Below the pieces are notes generated by a model. That model was not told where the DNA came from and made no database searches. It saw only the letters and a list, made by a program, of their open reading frames with translations. 64,000 bases of DNA from Paenisporosarcina quisquiliarum (GTDB lineage Bacteria > Bacillota > Bacilli > Bacillales_A > Planococcaceae), in contig NZ_JAMKBJ010000003.1 in NCBI RefSeq assembly GCF_027563315.1, forward strand, positions 1 through 64,000, in the 5' to 3' direction. Made by a program: the position numbers and the translations under genes. Each line of letters opens with the position of its first letter. Position 1 is the stretch's first letter. Positions 53,876 to 63,038 of this stretch are shown here, in pieces.

Positions 53876-54376
53876 ATGGAAACGATTATACCTATTAAAG
53901 GCAATGTAAAATTTAAAATAACTTTAGATCCTGGTGTGTGGATTTTTGATGATCGACGAATTGACTTAAAAACATTTTTCACAGAACAGCAGCTGGAAAA
54001 AAATGAGCTGGATGAATACACGAAAAATATGTCTGCCCATTGGTCACGAGAAATCATGGAGGGTGCAACATATCCTCCTACATTAAAAACCGAGAAGAAA
54101 TACGAGAAGACAAAAATCCTGACAGGGACTTTTGGTATTTACTTAAAACATTTTCTAAAAAATGCCGAAGTCAATGAAAACGCAAAATCTGTCATTATCG
54201 AAACTGAGAATGGCGAAGAACATACTTTTACATTGGAACAAGCGGATTCGTTAATTTTTAAATATAGCCAGGACGGGAAACCTTTGCTTGAAGATGGACC
54301 AGTTTATGTACTTTTTGCAGATGGATCGAACTTGGAAAATCCCATCAAACATGTACAAGCAGTAAGAGTAGATTAG
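53876..54376 (+). CDS. Conserved Bacillales protein of the yla region, function unknown
   Basis: Protein of 166 residues with no membrane segment. It starts METIIPIKGNVKFKITLDPG, has WIFDDRRIDLKTFF and a charged middle, and ends in a part reading ILTGTFGIYLKHFL...GPVYVLFADGS. I do not see a catalytic motif. Similar proteins in bacilli have been labelled peptidyl-prolyl isomerase, which the sequence does not support. Start ATG at 53876 has AAGGAGG 10 bases upstream. It forms an operon with ylaI and a membrane gene and diverges from ylaN. Confidence 0.7.
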   Translation: METIIPIKGNVKFKITLDPGVWIFDDRRIDLKTFFTEQQLEKNELDEYTKNMSAHWSREIMEGATYPPTLKTEKKYEKTKILTGTFGIYLKHFLKNAEVNENAKSVIIETENGEEHTFTLEQADSLIFKYSQDGKPLLEDGPVYVLFADGSNLENPIKHVQAVRVD

Positions 54377-54388
54377 GAGGTCGTTTTG

Positions 54389-54592
54389 ATGCGTGTAAAA
54401 TGTGTCATTTGTGATACCATCAACCAATTACCTGATGATTCACCACAAGCAAAAAAATTGCGCAATCGACCAATTCACACGTATATGTGTGATCCGTGCC
54501 ATGAACGTATAGGAGAAAAGACGGAAGCTCGATTGGCAACCGGTGACTTTATTTTTTACAAAAGTTCACGACGAATTGAAGAAGATTTCTAA
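54389..54592 (+). CDS. ylaI: YlaI family zinc-ribbon protein (DUF2197)
   Basis: Small protein of 67 residues with two CxxC pairs, VKCVICDT (~3-9) and YMCDPCHE (~32-39), forming a likely zinc ribbon, and a basic C-terminus. Start ATG at 54389 has AGGAGG 8 bases upstream; TTG 54386 is the alternative. The stop codon overlaps the start of the next gene (TAATG). Function unknown. Confidence 0.88.
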   Translation: MRVKCVICDTINQLPDDSPQAKKLRNRPIHTYMCDPCHERIGEKTEARLATGDFIFYKSSRRIEEDF

Positions 54593-55050
54593 TGTTTACC
54601 CGTTCACATCTCGTCAATTCTCTTTACATTGGCATATTCAGCGGGATTTTATTGGGTCTCTTAATGAAATTTATTCAATCTGTAACGAATGTAAAAGTCT
54701 ATACATTGTTGCTGAATGTTGACTTCATCCCTATTTTCGGTAAAGTACAATGGCCCGAAACGGTCGAATTCTTATTTCATGTACTCATCTCAATAGTGAT
54801 CACTTTCGTCTTTATTACATTAGCGGAACGATTGCATATCCAAGACAGTCTTCCAAAGTTGTGGGTACTTAGTTTTTTACTTTGTTTACCAACGTTCGGT
54901 TTGTATTTTATTCTTAGTACACTCGCTATTAAAGAAGTTCCAGTGTGGAATGATTGGCAGGCATTTGGCTATTGGTCAATTGCACACTTGTTCTATGTTT
55001 GGCTACTTGCCATGTTATATAAAAAAAAGAGAAGCACTAGCTTGCGCTAG
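54592..55050 (+). CDS. Predicted four-helix membrane protein, unknown function
   Basis: Integral membrane protein of 152 residues with four hydrophobic segments (~8-28, 60-82, 92-110, 125-142) and a basic end (YKKKRSTSLR). I do not recognise the family. It is coupled to ylaI by a TAATG overlap. Its last codons and stop lie inside the hairpin that also holds the stop of the convergent ylaH, the two frames overlapping by 14 bases. Confidence 0.7.
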   Translation: MFTRSHLVNSLYIGIFSGILLGLLMKFIQSVTNVKVYTLLLNVDFIPIFGKVQWPETVEFLFHVLISIVITFVFITLAERLHIQDSLPKLWVLSFLLCLPTFGLYFILSTLAIKEVPVWNDWQAFGYWSIAHLFYVWLLAMLYKKKRSTSLR

Positions 55051-55065
55051 CGCTTCTCTTTTTTT
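55021..55065. terminator. Shared bidirectional terminator containing two stop codons
   Basis: AGAGAAGC-A-CTAGC and GCTAG-C-GCTTCTCT form a 13 bp stem with one mismatch and a TTGC loop (55028-55058). It is flanked by an A-run and a T-run. The stop of the plus-strand gene (TAG 55048-55050) and of ylaH (minus-strand TAG, 55039-55037) lie on opposite arms. Confidence 0.88.
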
Positions 55066-55366
55066 CATTATGCAAACGAATTTTATACAAAATCAAAATC
55101 ATTGCGGCAATAATTAATCCTTCTACTATTGGTAGGAAGAAAGCTAAAAAAGTAAGCATGATGCATCCGATCAACAAAAATAGGTAGATCACGATGTTTT
55201 GTCCCACTCTTAATTTTTTCGCAAATCCTAATTTGTACACTACCGCCGATAGTAAGAAGATGACAAGATACAATGCGTATCCTGCCACATCAAAGTTCGG
55301 AAGGATTTCATAAAGCCAACGTGCAACTGGGTACATCTTGTCATAGACAAATTGCTGTTCAGCCAA
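55037..55366 (-). CDS. ylaH: YlaH-like membrane protein
   Basis: Membrane protein of 109 residues with three hydrophobic segments after a short N-terminal amphipathic part (YPVARWLYEILPNFDVAGY). It matches the YlaH family by features and by its position after typA. The C-terminus is basic (NEKKRSASAS) and its stop codon lies in the shared terminator hairpin. Function unknown. It follows typA by 24 bases in the reading sense of the minus strand. Confidence 0.82.
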   Translation of the reverse strand: MAEQQFVYDKMYPVARWLYEILPNFDVAGYALYLVIFLLSAVVYKLGFAKKLRVGQNIVIYLFLLIGCIMLTFLAFFLPIVEGLIIAAMILILYKIRLHNEKKRSASAS

Positions 55367-55390
55367 GATTTCTCAACCTTTCTATCGCGA

Positions 55391-57238
55391 TTAACTATTT
55401 TCTGCAGTTTTCGCCTTTTTCGTTACACGTTCACGTTCGTTTTTATCAAGAACTTTTTTACGTAAACGAATCGATTGAGGTGTAATTTCACAGTACTCAT
55501 CATCATTTAGGTATTCAAGTGATTCTTCCAACGTCATAATACGTGGTTTTTTACGTGTAGTTGTCGCTTCTTTGTTAGCAGAACGGATGTTGTTGGCAGC
55601 CTTCATTTTCGTAATGTTAACTGTTAAGTCATTATCACGAGTATGTTCTCCAACGATCATTCCTTCATAAATATCAGTACCTGGTTCAACGAAAATTGTA
55701 CCGCGGTCTTCAATACCTAGAATTCCATATTCAGAAGCTTGTCCTGTAGCCATTGCCACTAGAACACCTTTACTACGTCCGCCTACGCGACCTTTTTGCA
55801 TTGGTTGGTAGCTGTCGAAAGTATGGTTGATAATTCCGTATCCACGAGTTAATGTCATGAATTCAGTTGTGTATCCAATCAAACCACGAGCAGGAACCAT
55901 GAAGATTAAGCGTACTTGACCTGAACCATTGTTGACCATATCAAGCATTTCACCTTTACGTTCACCCATTGATTCAATGATTGAACCTACATGTTCTTCT
56001 GGAATATCAATTTGTACACGTTCAACTGGCTCACAACGAACCCCATCAACTTCACGTACAATTACTTCTGGTTTTGAAACTTGTAATTCGAAACCTTCAC
56101 GACGCATGTTTTCAATCAAGATAGACAAGTGCAATTCTCCACGACCAGATACAACCCATGCATCAGGAGAATCAGTTGGATCTACACGAAGAGATACGTC
56201 TGTTTCAAGTTGAGATTGAAGACGCTCATCAATTTTACGAGATGTTACCCATTTACCTTCACGTCCAGCAAATGGACTGTTGTTCACTAGGAACGTCATT
56301 TGAAGAGTAGGCTCATCGATGCGTAAGATTGGTAATGCTTCAGGATGCTCAGTTGGACAAACTGTTTCTCCAACGTTAATATCTTCCATCCCTGATACGG
56401 CAATTAAATCACCTGCAGAAGCTTTTTGGATTTCAACACGTTTAAGACCCATGAAACCAAACATTTTTGTTACACGGAAGTTCTTCACTTTACCGTCTAA
56501 TTTCATAAGAGATACTTGTTGTCCAACTTCCATCGTTCCTCGGAATACGCGACCGATACCGATACGGCCAACATAATCATTGTAGTCAAGAAGAGATACT
56601 TGGAATTGAAGAGGCTCTTCTTTGTTGTCTACTGGAGCCGGGATATGTTCAATGATTGCATCATAAAGTACTTGCATGTTTTCATCTTGCTCTGCAGCTA
56701 CTGATGAAAGACTTGCTGTACCGTTCATACCTGATGCGAAGATAACAGGGAATTCCAATTGATCGTCATTTGCTTCCAATTCAATGAAAAGTTCAAGAAC
56801 TTCATCTACTACTTCTTCTGGGCGAGCAAAGTCACGGTCAATTTTGTTTACAACTACGATTGGTTGTAAGTTTTGTTCCAAAGCTTTTTTCAATACAAAA
56901 CGAGTCTGTGGCATACAACCTTCGTAAGCATCCACAACAAGTAGAACACCGTCTACCATTTTCATAATACGTTCAACTTCTCCACCAAAGTCAGCGTGTC
57001 CAGGTGTATCAAGAATGTTGATTTTCACATCTTTATATTGAATCGCTGTGTTTTTAGCAAGAATCGTAATACCGCGTTCGCGCTCGATATCACCTGAATC
57101 CATTGCACGCTCGTCCACATGTTCATTTGAACGGAAAGTACCGGATTGTTTTAATAATTGGTCAACTAAAGTTGTTTTACCATGGTCAACGTGGGCAATA
57201 ATTGCGATGTTTCTTAGGTCTTGACGTAAATTAGTCAT
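55391..57238 (-). CDS. typA: Translational GTPase TypA/BipA
   Basis: Ribosome-associated GTPase important for 50S assembly and growth at low temperature or under stress. The product is 615 residues. G1 is [13 protein letters not shown] (~15-27), switch [14 protein letters not shown] (~77-88) and NKID (~131-134), followed by EF-Tu-like domain 2, EF-G-like domains III and V, and a basic C-terminal domain ([17 protein letters not shown]). Start ATG at 57238 has GGAGTG upstream. B. subtilis YlaG. ylaH follows on the same strand. Confidence 0.97.
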   Translation of the reverse strand: MTNLRQDLRNIAIIAHVDHGKTTLVDQLLKQSGTFRSNEHVDERAMDSGDIERERGITILAKNTAIQYKDVKINILDTPGHADFGGEVERIMKMVDGVLLVVDAYEGCMPQTRFVLKKALEQNLQPIVVVNKIDRDFARPEEVVDEVLELFIELEANDDQLEFPVIFASGMNGTASLSSVAAEQDENMQVLYDAIIEHIPAPVDNKEEPLQFQVSLLDYNDYVGRIGIGRVFRGTMEVGQQVSLMKLDGKVKNFRVTKMFGFMGLKRVEIQKASAGDLIAVSGMEDINVGETVCPTEHPEALPILRIDEPTLQMTFLVNNSPFAGREGKWVTSRKIDERLQSQLETDVSLRVDPTDSPDAWVVSGRGELHLSILIENMRREGFELQVSKPEVIVREVDGVRCEPVERVQIDIPEEHVGSIIESMGERKGEMLDMVNNGSGQVRLIFMVPARGLIGYTTEFMTLTRGYGIINHTFDSYQPMQKGRVGGRSKGVLVAMATGQASEYGILGIEDRGTIFVEPGTDIYEGMIVGEHTRDNDLTVNITKMKAANNIRSANKEATTTRKKPRIMTLEESLEYLNDDEYCEITPQSIRLRKKVLDKNERERVTKKAKTAENS

Positions 57239-57353
57239 TGTTTCACTCCATATTCTTTTTTCGAGTCCTTAACTGTGTTATTATAGCACATGTTGCAACT
57301 ATTTGTCTGATTTAGAATTGTAAGAATATTATCGTTTTTGTGGAGGGTACTTT

Positions 57354-57539
57354 GTGAAAAATATTAAATGGGTATTTGTACTATATTCCCTTTTAGCTCT
57401 ATTATCGATGTTTGCAATCGGAATATCTGTTGGATTACGCAGTGTAATTGGTATCTTGGCAAGCATTGCATTACTTATTATTGTCATGGGTTTCGGTTTT
57501 AAAACGAAAAAGAAAATGCGTGATGAAGGAACATTGTAG
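57354..57539 (+). CDS. ylaF: YlaF family small membrane protein (DUF5325)
   Basis: Protein of 61 residues with two membrane helices (~5-25 and 29-48) and a charged tail (KTKKKMRDEGTL). The start codon is GTG at 57354 with GGAGGG upstream, which decides the frame. It diverges from typA exactly as B. subtilis ylaF does from ylaG. Function unknown. Confidence 0.85.
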   Translation: MKNIKWVFVLYSLLALLSMFAIGISVGLRSVIGILASIALLIIVMGFGFKTKKKMRDEGTL

Positions 57540-57562
57540 GCAAATTATGATGTGTAAAATAT

Positions 57563-57600
57563 GAAAGGAAGGAATGGACTCACTCCATTCCTTCCTTTTT
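57563..57600. terminator. Terminator between ylaF and the suhB-type gene
   Basis: GGAAGGAATGGA pairs perfectly with TCCATTCCTTCC around a 4 base loop, followed by TTTTT on the plus strand. It borders the stop codon of the convergent phosphatase gene and may serve both. Confidence 0.9.
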
Positions 57601-58390
57601 ATTTCAGGGTAATATAATTCGCCAGTAATGAATCGTGCAAACTCTTACGTGCCACAATAAATGTGTCTTGCCCTAAAAACTTTAGAGGTTGTCCTTTCAA
57701 ATTGGTCGCAACTGCTCCAACTTCTTCAGCGATGACAACACCTCCAGCAACATCCCAAGGTGATAAACGCATGGACATATAAGCATCAATCCGCCCAGTG
57801 GATACATAAGCAAGCTCAAGAGCTGCAGAACCATATGAACGGATTCCACGTACATCTTTGACTAATCGAATAAGTCCTTCATTTTCAATATGACGATTTG
57901 GAACCACCCAGCTCGCATTCATTCCAATAATTGCTTTGGAAATCGTCGTCGATTCCAACACTGGAATTGGCTCATCATTCAAATAAGCACCATGACCTTT
58001 TTGTGCACTATATAGCTCATCATTCATAACGTCATATATGTAACCGAAAACGCCAATACCATCTTTAAATATGCCTAATGAAATGGCGAAATTTCGTTGT
58101 TGATGAATAAAATTCATCGTACCGTCTATCGGATCCAACATCCACACATAACCATTCAATGACAGGAGATCGTCACCGAATCCTTCTTCACCTAAAATGG
58201 CGTGTCCTACATAATCTTTACGGATATGCTCAATAAAAAATTGCTCAATTTCTTTATCCATATTCGTCACCAAATCATTGGCATCTGCTTTTGATTCGAT
58301 AACCAATTCATAAGTTAACGAGTGGCGAATCTTTCTGCCTGCTTCTTTAATTAATGCTTTTGCATAGCGATCGAGTTGTTGTAGTTCCAA
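57599..58390 (-). CDS. Inositol monophosphatase family protein (YktC)
   Basis: Mg2+-dependent phosphatase of 263 residues. Metal-site motifs: GEEGFG (~67-72), DPIDGTMNFIH (~86-96) and WDVAGGVVIAEEVGA (~211-225). B. subtilis YktC has inositol monophosphatase activity; the cellular substrate may be another sugar phosphate. The start codon is TTG at 58390 with AAAGGCGG upstream. It follows a small conserved gene (58501-58698) but is separated from it by a terminator. Confidence 0.9.
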   Translation of the reverse strand: MELQQLDRYAKALIKEAGRKIRHSLTYELVIESKADANDLVTNMDKEIEQFFIEHIRKDYVGHAILGEEGFGDDLLSLNGYVWMLDPIDGTMNFIHQQRNFAISLGIFKDGIGVFGYIYDVMNDELYSAQKGHGAYLNDEPIPVLESTTISKAIIGMNASWVVPNRHIENEGLIRLVKDVRGIRSYGSAALELAYVSTGRIDAYMSMRLSPWDVAGGVVIAEEVGAVATNLKGQPLKFLGQDTFIVARKSLHDSLLANYITLK

Positions 58391-58432
58391 TGAAATTGCC
58401 GCCTTTCCAAATCTTTCTCTTCTTTTATTATA

Positions 58433-58476
58433 AACAAAAAAACACCTGATGTCAGAAATAGACGATCAGGTGCGTT
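58433..58476 (-). terminator. Terminator of the 65-residue gene
   Basis: CACCTGAT pairs with ATCAGGTG around a 14 base loop, with a T-run on the minus strand, 24 bases after the stop of the small gene. Confidence 0.8.
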
Positions 58477-58500
58477 TAAGTATAAGGGCTGGATTTCGTT

Positions 58501-58698
58501 CTAGTGTAAAGCATGGAGAGCCTTCAATTGCTTATGAATTTCGCCAAGCCTTACTTTGCTCTTGTCGATTTCTGCTTGATTTTTCTCTTGCATCGCATCG
58601 TACAAAGAGGCAAGTTCATAGTCAAGCTCTAATTTCAATCCGAAAACCATCTTTTTCTCTACGTCTTCTTTACGAATGATATGGACAACTTGTTTCAT
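58501..58698 (-). CDS. Small conserved helical protein
   Basis: Protein of 65 residues, all helical in appearance: MKQVVHIIRKEDVEKKMVF followed by a charged stretch (ELDYELASLYDAMQEKNQ) and LGEIHKQLKAL. A GTAAGACATG context with AGGGGTG upstream supports ATG 58698. B. subtilis has a similarly small gene (ykzI) beside yktC, which this may correspond to. Function unknown. Confidence 0.65.
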   Translation of the reverse strand: MKQVVHIIRKEDVEKKMVFGLKLELDYELASLYDAMQEKNQAEIDKSKVRLGEIHKQLKALHALH

Positions 58699-58854
58699 GT
58701 CTTACACCCCTTTTCTTTTATCTAAATATTCAGAATGTTTTATATACAATATGGCGTTAAGTTGTTTTTGTCAACTCCATAAAGCTTACTTACAAGATTT
58801 TTTCCCATTTTTTGATTAAAATAAACATAAGAAGTATGAAAGGTGGAAAAAAAG

Positions 58855-59478
58855 TTGAAATATAAATGGGAAAAGGATGACTTTGAGGTTTTTCAAATAG
58901 AAGGTTTAGAACATCGTATGCAAGCTTTGATAGAAAAAGTCCGACCAAAGTTCGAAGCTTTCGGTCATACATATGCAGCTTATTTTTCAAGTAAAACAGG
59001 CGGTGAATTCTATCCGCATGTCGCCAAGCATGCCAGGCGTTCTGTAAATCCACCAAAAGATTCGTGGGTGGCGTTTGCTCCATACAAACGAGGATACAAA
59101 GCACTTCCCCATTTTCAAATCGGTTTATGGGGTACGCATGTGTTTATTATTTTGGCTGTCATTTATGAGGCACCAGATAAAGTACAAATTGCAGAACGAT
59201 TATTGAAAAAGAAATCTTTATTTAAGAAGCTTCCACAAGACTTTATCATTTCAGGCGATCACATGTCTCCTGAAGCAATGCCTCTTAAAACTGCACATAA
59301 AGAACAATTGCCTTCTTTATTGACACGTTTAAAAGAAGTGAAGAAAGCCGAGTTTTTAGTTGGACGCCATCTGCCAAGTGACCAGGCAGTTGAAATGTCA
59401 GAGGAAGAGTTCGCCTTGTTTGCTGAAGAAACATTTGAAGCGTTATTACCTGTATATTATGTGATGGTTAATAAATAA
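58855..59478 (+). CDS. yktB: YktB family protein (DUF1054, UPF0637)
   Basis: Conserved cytoplasmic protein of 207 residues: WEKDDFEVFQIEGLEHRM, HVAKHARRSVNPPKDSWVAF, KRGYKALPHFQIGLWGTHVF and a C-terminal VGRHLPSDQAV. The start is probably TTG 58855, since AGGTGG lies 8 bases upstream; GTG 58843 is part of that same site. Belongs to DUF1054, for which no activity is known. Neighbours on both sides match the B. subtilis yktABC region. Confidence 0.9.
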   Translation: MKYKWEKDDFEVFQIEGLEHRMQALIEKVRPKFEAFGHTYAAYFSSKTGGEFYPHVAKHARRSVNPPKDSWVAFAPYKRGYKALPHFQIGLWGTHVFIILAVIYEAPDKVQIAERLLKKKSLFKKLPQDFIISGDHMSPEAMPLKTAHKEQLPSLLTRLKEVKKAEFLVGRHLPSDQAVEMSEEEFALFAEETFEALLPVYYVMVNK

Positions 59479-59498
59479 CCGGACAAGAATGACTTAAA

Positions 59499-59537
59499 GA
59501 AAACGCTCAGAGAAATTTACACTCTGAGCGTTTGTTT
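59499..59537 (+). terminator. Terminator of yktB
   Basis: AAACGCTCAGAG pairs with CTCTGAGCGTTT around a 9 base loop, with GTTTTATTTTG following. Confidence 0.88.
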
Positions 59538-59552
59538 TATTTTGTCGTATAA

Positions 59553-59900
59553 TTACACTCGGCTTAAATGAGTGTCTTTAAAAGCCGTTGGGTATTTCAA
59601 ACCATATCCAATCATTCGGTCCATTCCAATATGAGCAGACCAAATTAAACCAATCGCTAAGACAACATGGTTGTTAAATAGCAGACCACAAATAATAACA
59701 AGGATCGCGATGAAGTATGTATGAAATAAATTATATATAATTGCTCCAATCTTATTATTATAAAGGTAGCCAAGTATTGATAAATCTGGCGAAAATAATA
59801 ATACAAAGAATAGAATCCAACTAAATTGGTTGAACCCATAAAAATATAGACTTATAGATAAAACGGCAAACCCTTCTAAATGTAAAAAAATCTTATTCAA
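59553..59900 (-). CDS. DUF4260 family membrane protein
   Basis: Small membrane protein of 115 residues with three to four hydrophobic segments. The end HIGMDRMIGYGLKYPTAFKDTHL is the hallmark I associate with DUF4260. It is AT-richer than its neighbours and absent from the B. subtilis counterpart region, so it may be an acquired accessory gene. ATG at 59900 has AAGGGGGG upstream. Function unknown. Confidence 0.8.
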   Translation of the reverse strand: MNKIFLHLEGFAVLSISLYFYGFNQFSWILFFVLLFSPDLSILGYLYNNKIGAIIYNLFHTYFIAILVIICGLLFNNHVVLAIGLIWSAHIGMDRMIGYGLKYPTAFKDTHLSRV

Positions 59901-60008
59901 CTATTAACCCCCCTTTCACATTTTATTTGTCTAACCCTTTAAACATTCTTCGTGTTTTTTTAATCTCCTGCTATTTTTACTGACTCCTAATTTGATATTT
60001 TCTGGATT

Positions 60009-60043
60009 AAAAAAGACCAAATCGGAAGTGATTTGGTCTTAAA
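60009..60043 (-). terminator. Terminator of yktA
   Basis: AAGACCAAATC pairs with GATTTGGTCTT around a 6 base loop, with a T-run on the minus strand, 30 bases after yktA. Confidence 0.9.
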
Positions 60044-60072
60044 ATTCTTTATTACAATCTAGCCGGCTTGGT

Positions 60073-60351
60073 TTATTTCCCTGACCCTTTAATGATTGCA
60101 CCTTTCGTCGTTTCTTTCATTTTTTTGATGATTGGATAACAAATATAGCCGCTTTCTTTTTCGAATTCCCTGAAGTAGGTTTTCTCTTCCGCCATGGACG
60201 GAACGACCTCTTTAAATCGTCGATACTTTTCCATCAAAACTTCTCGGTTTACGCCTTGTTCGTAAGCGTATTCTATGACTTCAAAAAATTGCACGACAGC
60301 GATTATTTCCTCCGTCGACCAGTCTTTTGAAAATGGATATGCAAAACTCAT
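60073..60351 (-). CDS. yktA: YktA family protein (UPF0223)
   Basis: Small helical protein of 92 residues: [30 protein letters not shown] begins the conserved part (shown only as its motif words DWSTEEI and VIEYAYE), with [16 protein letters not shown] later and a basic C-terminus. ATG at 60351 has AAAGGGTG upstream. It follows the nitronate monooxygenase gene by 17 bases and is probably co-transcribed with it. Function unknown. Confidence 0.9.
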   Translation of the reverse strand: MSFAYPFSKDWSTEEIIAVVQFFEVIEYAYEQGVNREVLMEKYRRFKEVVPSMAEEKTYFREFEKESGYICYPIIKKMKETTKGAIIKGSGK

Positions 60352-60368
60352 GTTTATTCACCCTTTCC

Positions 60369-61325
60369 TTACTTCCATTTTAAGCGGAAGTCTTCTGCTT
60401 GTGAAATCATTCGAGTAATTAATTGTTCTACTGACGGGATATCATCGATTAGACCCGCTACTTGACCAGCCCAGCCAAAGCCCTTTTCAGCATTACCTTC
60501 GTAAATATATTGTTTGTTTGCTTCACCACTAATATACTCTTTTAAAGCCTCGTATGTTGGCATCTCAACTTCAATTTCGCGGATTTTTTCTGTCCAAGGA
60601 TTGATCAAGGCTCGCGCAGGAGCACCTATCGATCGCTTGATTACTGTTGTTCCGGTTTCGGAACTATCGATTAAAGCTTGTTTATAGACATGTGAAGCAT
60701 GTAAGCATTCTTTAGTTGCAATAAAACGTGTACCCATTTCAATCCCTTCCGCACCAAGCGCAAGCGCAGCCATGAAACCTCGGCCATCCCCTATTCCACC
60801 AGAGGCAATTACAGGAATGGATACAGCATCCACTACACGCGGGACAAGCACCATCGTTCCAACGTCATCACGACCCAAATGCCCTCCACCTTCCTGCCCA
60901 ACGACCATGACTGCGTCAGCACCTAGTTCTTCCGCTTTTTGCGCTTGTCTTGTAGCAGCTACCAACACCAGTTTTTTTATATCCGTTCCTTTTAATTGAT
61001 CAAAAATAGGGGTGGGATTTCCTCCTGTCATCGAGACAACAGGCACCTTTTCTTCAATCGCGACTTCTAGCATATTTGAAAACGGTCGACCATGATCCCC
61101 TATTGCAAAGTTGACTCCGAACGGCTGATTAGTCATTGTACGTACTTTATGTATTTCGTTTCTGAGTGCCTCAGGTGACTCTAGACTCATTGCCGTGATC
61201 TGACCAAGTCCGCCAGCATTCGAAACTGCAGCTGCTAAATCAGCATACGCAAGATAGGCAAGCCCACCTTGAATGATTGGATATTTGATATGTAGTAACT
61301 CTGTAATTCGTGTTTGCCAGTTCAT
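60369..61325 (-). CDS. Nitronate monooxygenase / FabK-like FMN enzyme
   Basis: FMN-dependent TIM-barrel flavoprotein of 318 residues. Features: YPIIQGGLAYLAYADLAAAVSNAGGLGQI at the start (motif words PIIQGG and NAGGLG), GADAVMVVGQEGGGHLGRD around the active site, and IASGGIGDGRGFMAAL plus GAEGIEMGTRF for phosphate binding. Such enzymes oxidise nitronates or act as enoyl-ACP reductase II; sequence alone does not decide, though no fab genes are nearby. Start ATG at 61325 has GGGGGG upstream; the frame to 61400 is longer without support. Confidence 0.85.
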   Translation of the reverse strand: MNWQTRITELLHIKYPIIQGGLAYLAYADLAAAVSNAGGLGQITAMSLESPEALRNEIHKVRTMTNQPFGVNFAIGDHGRPFSNMLEVAIEEKVPVVSMTGGNPTPIFDQLKGTDIKKLVLVAATRQAQKAEELGADAVMVVGQEGGGHLGRDDVGTMVLVPRVVDAVSIPVIASGGIGDGRGFMAALALGAEGIEMGTRFIATKECLHASHVYKQALIDSSETGTTVIKRSIGAPARALINPWTEKIREIEVEMPTYEALKEYISGEANKQYIYEGNAEKGFGWAGQVAGLIDDIPSVEQLITRMISQAEDFRLKWK

Positions 61326-61393
61326 ATTCAGTTCCCCCCTATTAATTAATTGTACTATATTCAATTTTATTGTCGAAATCCCTCTAATATTTA

Positions 61394-61422
61394 TGGTCAT
61401 TCGCTATACTAAATGCTATAAT
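61394..61422 (+). promoter_or_regulatory. Promoter of speA
   Basis: TGGTCA (61394-61399), a 17 base spacer and perfect TATAAT (61417-61422), about 85 bases before the start codon. The long AT-rich leader between has no obvious riboswitch or hairpin. Confidence 0.55.
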
Positions 61423-61506
61423 TCACTTGTTTTTCATTTTCATTTTTAAATCGGTATTCCAAAATAGTTGAATGCCATCAAAAAGAAAGTTGAGGTGGTA
61501 CGTCCA

Positions 61507-62976
61507 TTGTCTCAGTTAGAAACCCCTTTATTTGATGTCTTGCTAAAACATCGCAATCGACATCCTATTCAGTTTCATATTCCCGGTCATAAAAAAGGAA
61601 ATGGTGTCGACCCTGCGTTTCGTGAATTCGTAGGCGATAATATTCTTTCTATAGATTTAATCAATATTGCCCCACTTGATGATTTACACTCACCAAAAGG
61701 TGCGATTAAAAAAGCGCAAGAATTAGCAGCAGAAGCTTTTGGTGCCGACTATACATTTTTCTCAGTTCAAGGTACAAGCGGTGCCATTATGACGATGATT
61801 TTAAGTGTTGTCGGACCTGGAGATAAAATCCTGGTTCCGCGCAATGTTCATAAATCGATTATGTCTGCCATTGTATTTGCGGGTGCAAGTCCAGTCTTCA
61901 TTCACCCAGAAGTGGATCCGGAACTTGGAATCTCACACGGTATCTCTGCAGAATCTGTGGAGAAAGCATTAGATGCTCATCCAGATGCAAAAGCTGTACT
62001 TGTTATTAACCCTACTTACTTCGGTTTTGCAGCAGACTTAACACGTATTGTTGAAATAGCACACGAACGTAATATTCCAGTTTTGGTGGATGAAGCGCAT
62101 GGTGTTCATATTCATTTCCATGAATCTTTACCCGTATCAGCAATGGCCGCAGGTGCAGATATGGCTGCCACTTCGGTTCACAAACTGGGCGGTTCGATGA
62201 CACAAAGCTCCGTATTAAATGTTCGCGAAGGATTAGTATCACCTAAGCGTGTTCAATCCATTTTATCGATGTTAACAACAACTTCGACATCTTATCCAAT
62301 CTTGGCGTCATTAGATACAGCACGACGCCAGTTAGCCATTCATGGCCATGATTTATTGACTACTGCCATTCGATTGGCAAAAGATACACGCAAGCGAATC
62401 AATCAGATTCCGAACCTCCACTGTGTAGGAGAAGAAATATTGCGTACTTCTGCAACTTACGATATGGATCCTACTAAGTTATTGATCAGTGTCAAAAATT
62501 TAGGGATTACAGGTCATCAAGCTGAAGAATGGTTACGCGAAAAAGCAAACATCGAAGTCGAATTATCCGATTTATACAATATTCTGTGTATCGTGACAAT
62601 TGCGGATTCCAAAAAAGAATTGAACTTGCTTGTTAATGCACTTCAGCGTATGGCCCAATCATTTGAAGCGGAAGCTGAAATCGTAGAAGCATTTGTAACA
62701 ATGCCTGATATACCACGTTTAGCCATGACGCCTCGTGATGCGTTTTACGCGACAACTGAAGTCGTACCGTTTGCAGATTCTGTAGGTCGTATTTCAGCTG
62801 AATTTATTATGGTATATCCTCCGGGTATCCCAATTTTCATACCAGGTGAAATCATTACGGAAGATAATATTGCTTATATTCATATGAATATCGAAGCGGG
62901 TTTACCTGTACAAGGTCCAGAAGATGATGAATTGAAATTGATTCGAGTCATCAAAGAACATAAAGCGTTTTATTAA
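61507..62976 (+). CDS. speA: Arginine decarboxylase SpeA (Orn/Lys/Arg decarboxylase family)
   Basis: PLP enzyme making agmatine, the first step of polyamine synthesis in Bacillus. The product is 489 residues (B. subtilis SpeA 490). Motifs: QFHIPGHKKGNG, FFSVQGTSGAIMTM, VDEAHGVHIHFHE with the PLP-contacting Asp and His, and TSVHKLGGSMTQS with the Schiff-base Lys. The start is TTG 61507: GAGGTGG lies 9 bases upstream and the protein then begins SQLETPLF like B. subtilis SpeA. An ATG at 61468 in the same frame is less likely. Lysine decarboxylase is an alternative. Confidence 0.93.
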   Translation: MSQLETPLFDVLLKHRNRHPIQFHIPGHKKGNGVDPAFREFVGDNILSIDLINIAPLDDLHSPKGAIKKAQELAAEAFGADYTFFSVQGTSGAIMTMILSVVGPGDKILVPRNVHKSIMSAIVFAGASPVFIHPEVDPELGISHGISAESVEKALDAHPDAKAVLVINPTYFGFAADLTRIVEIAHERNIPVLVDEAHGVHIHFHESLPVSAMAAGADMAATSVHKLGGSMTQSSVLNVREGLVSPKRVQSILSMLTTTSTSYPILASLDTARRQLAIHGHDLLTTAIRLAKDTRKRINQIPNLHCVGEEILRTSATYDMDPTKLLISVKNLGITGHQAEEWLREKANIEVELSDLYNILCIVTIADSKKELNLLVNALQRMAQSFEAEAEIVEAFVTMPDIPRLAMTPRDAFYATTEVVPFADSVGRISAEFIMVYPPGIPIFIPGEIITEDNIAYIHMNIEAGLPVQGPEDDELKLIRVIKEHKAFY

Positions 62977-62989
62977 AGTAATTGAAGTG

Positions 62990-63030
62990 AAAAGGCTGAG
63001 TCTCCTTTACCGGGAGGCTCAGCCTTTATT
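62990..63030 (+). terminator. Terminator of speA
   Basis: AAAGGCTGAG pairs with CTCAGCCTTT, with an inner TCTCC/GGGA part. The sequence ends near the convergent deacetylase gene stop. Confidence 0.9.
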
Positions 63031-63038
63031 GTTAGTCA

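Noticed and set aside
53876..54376. Peptidyl-prolyl isomerase
   Set aside because: No cyclophilin, FKBP or parvulin motif is visible in the protein.
61423..61506. Riboswitch or T-box upstream of speA
   Set aside because: The leader is AT-rich with no stable stems, no T-box sequence and no terminator.
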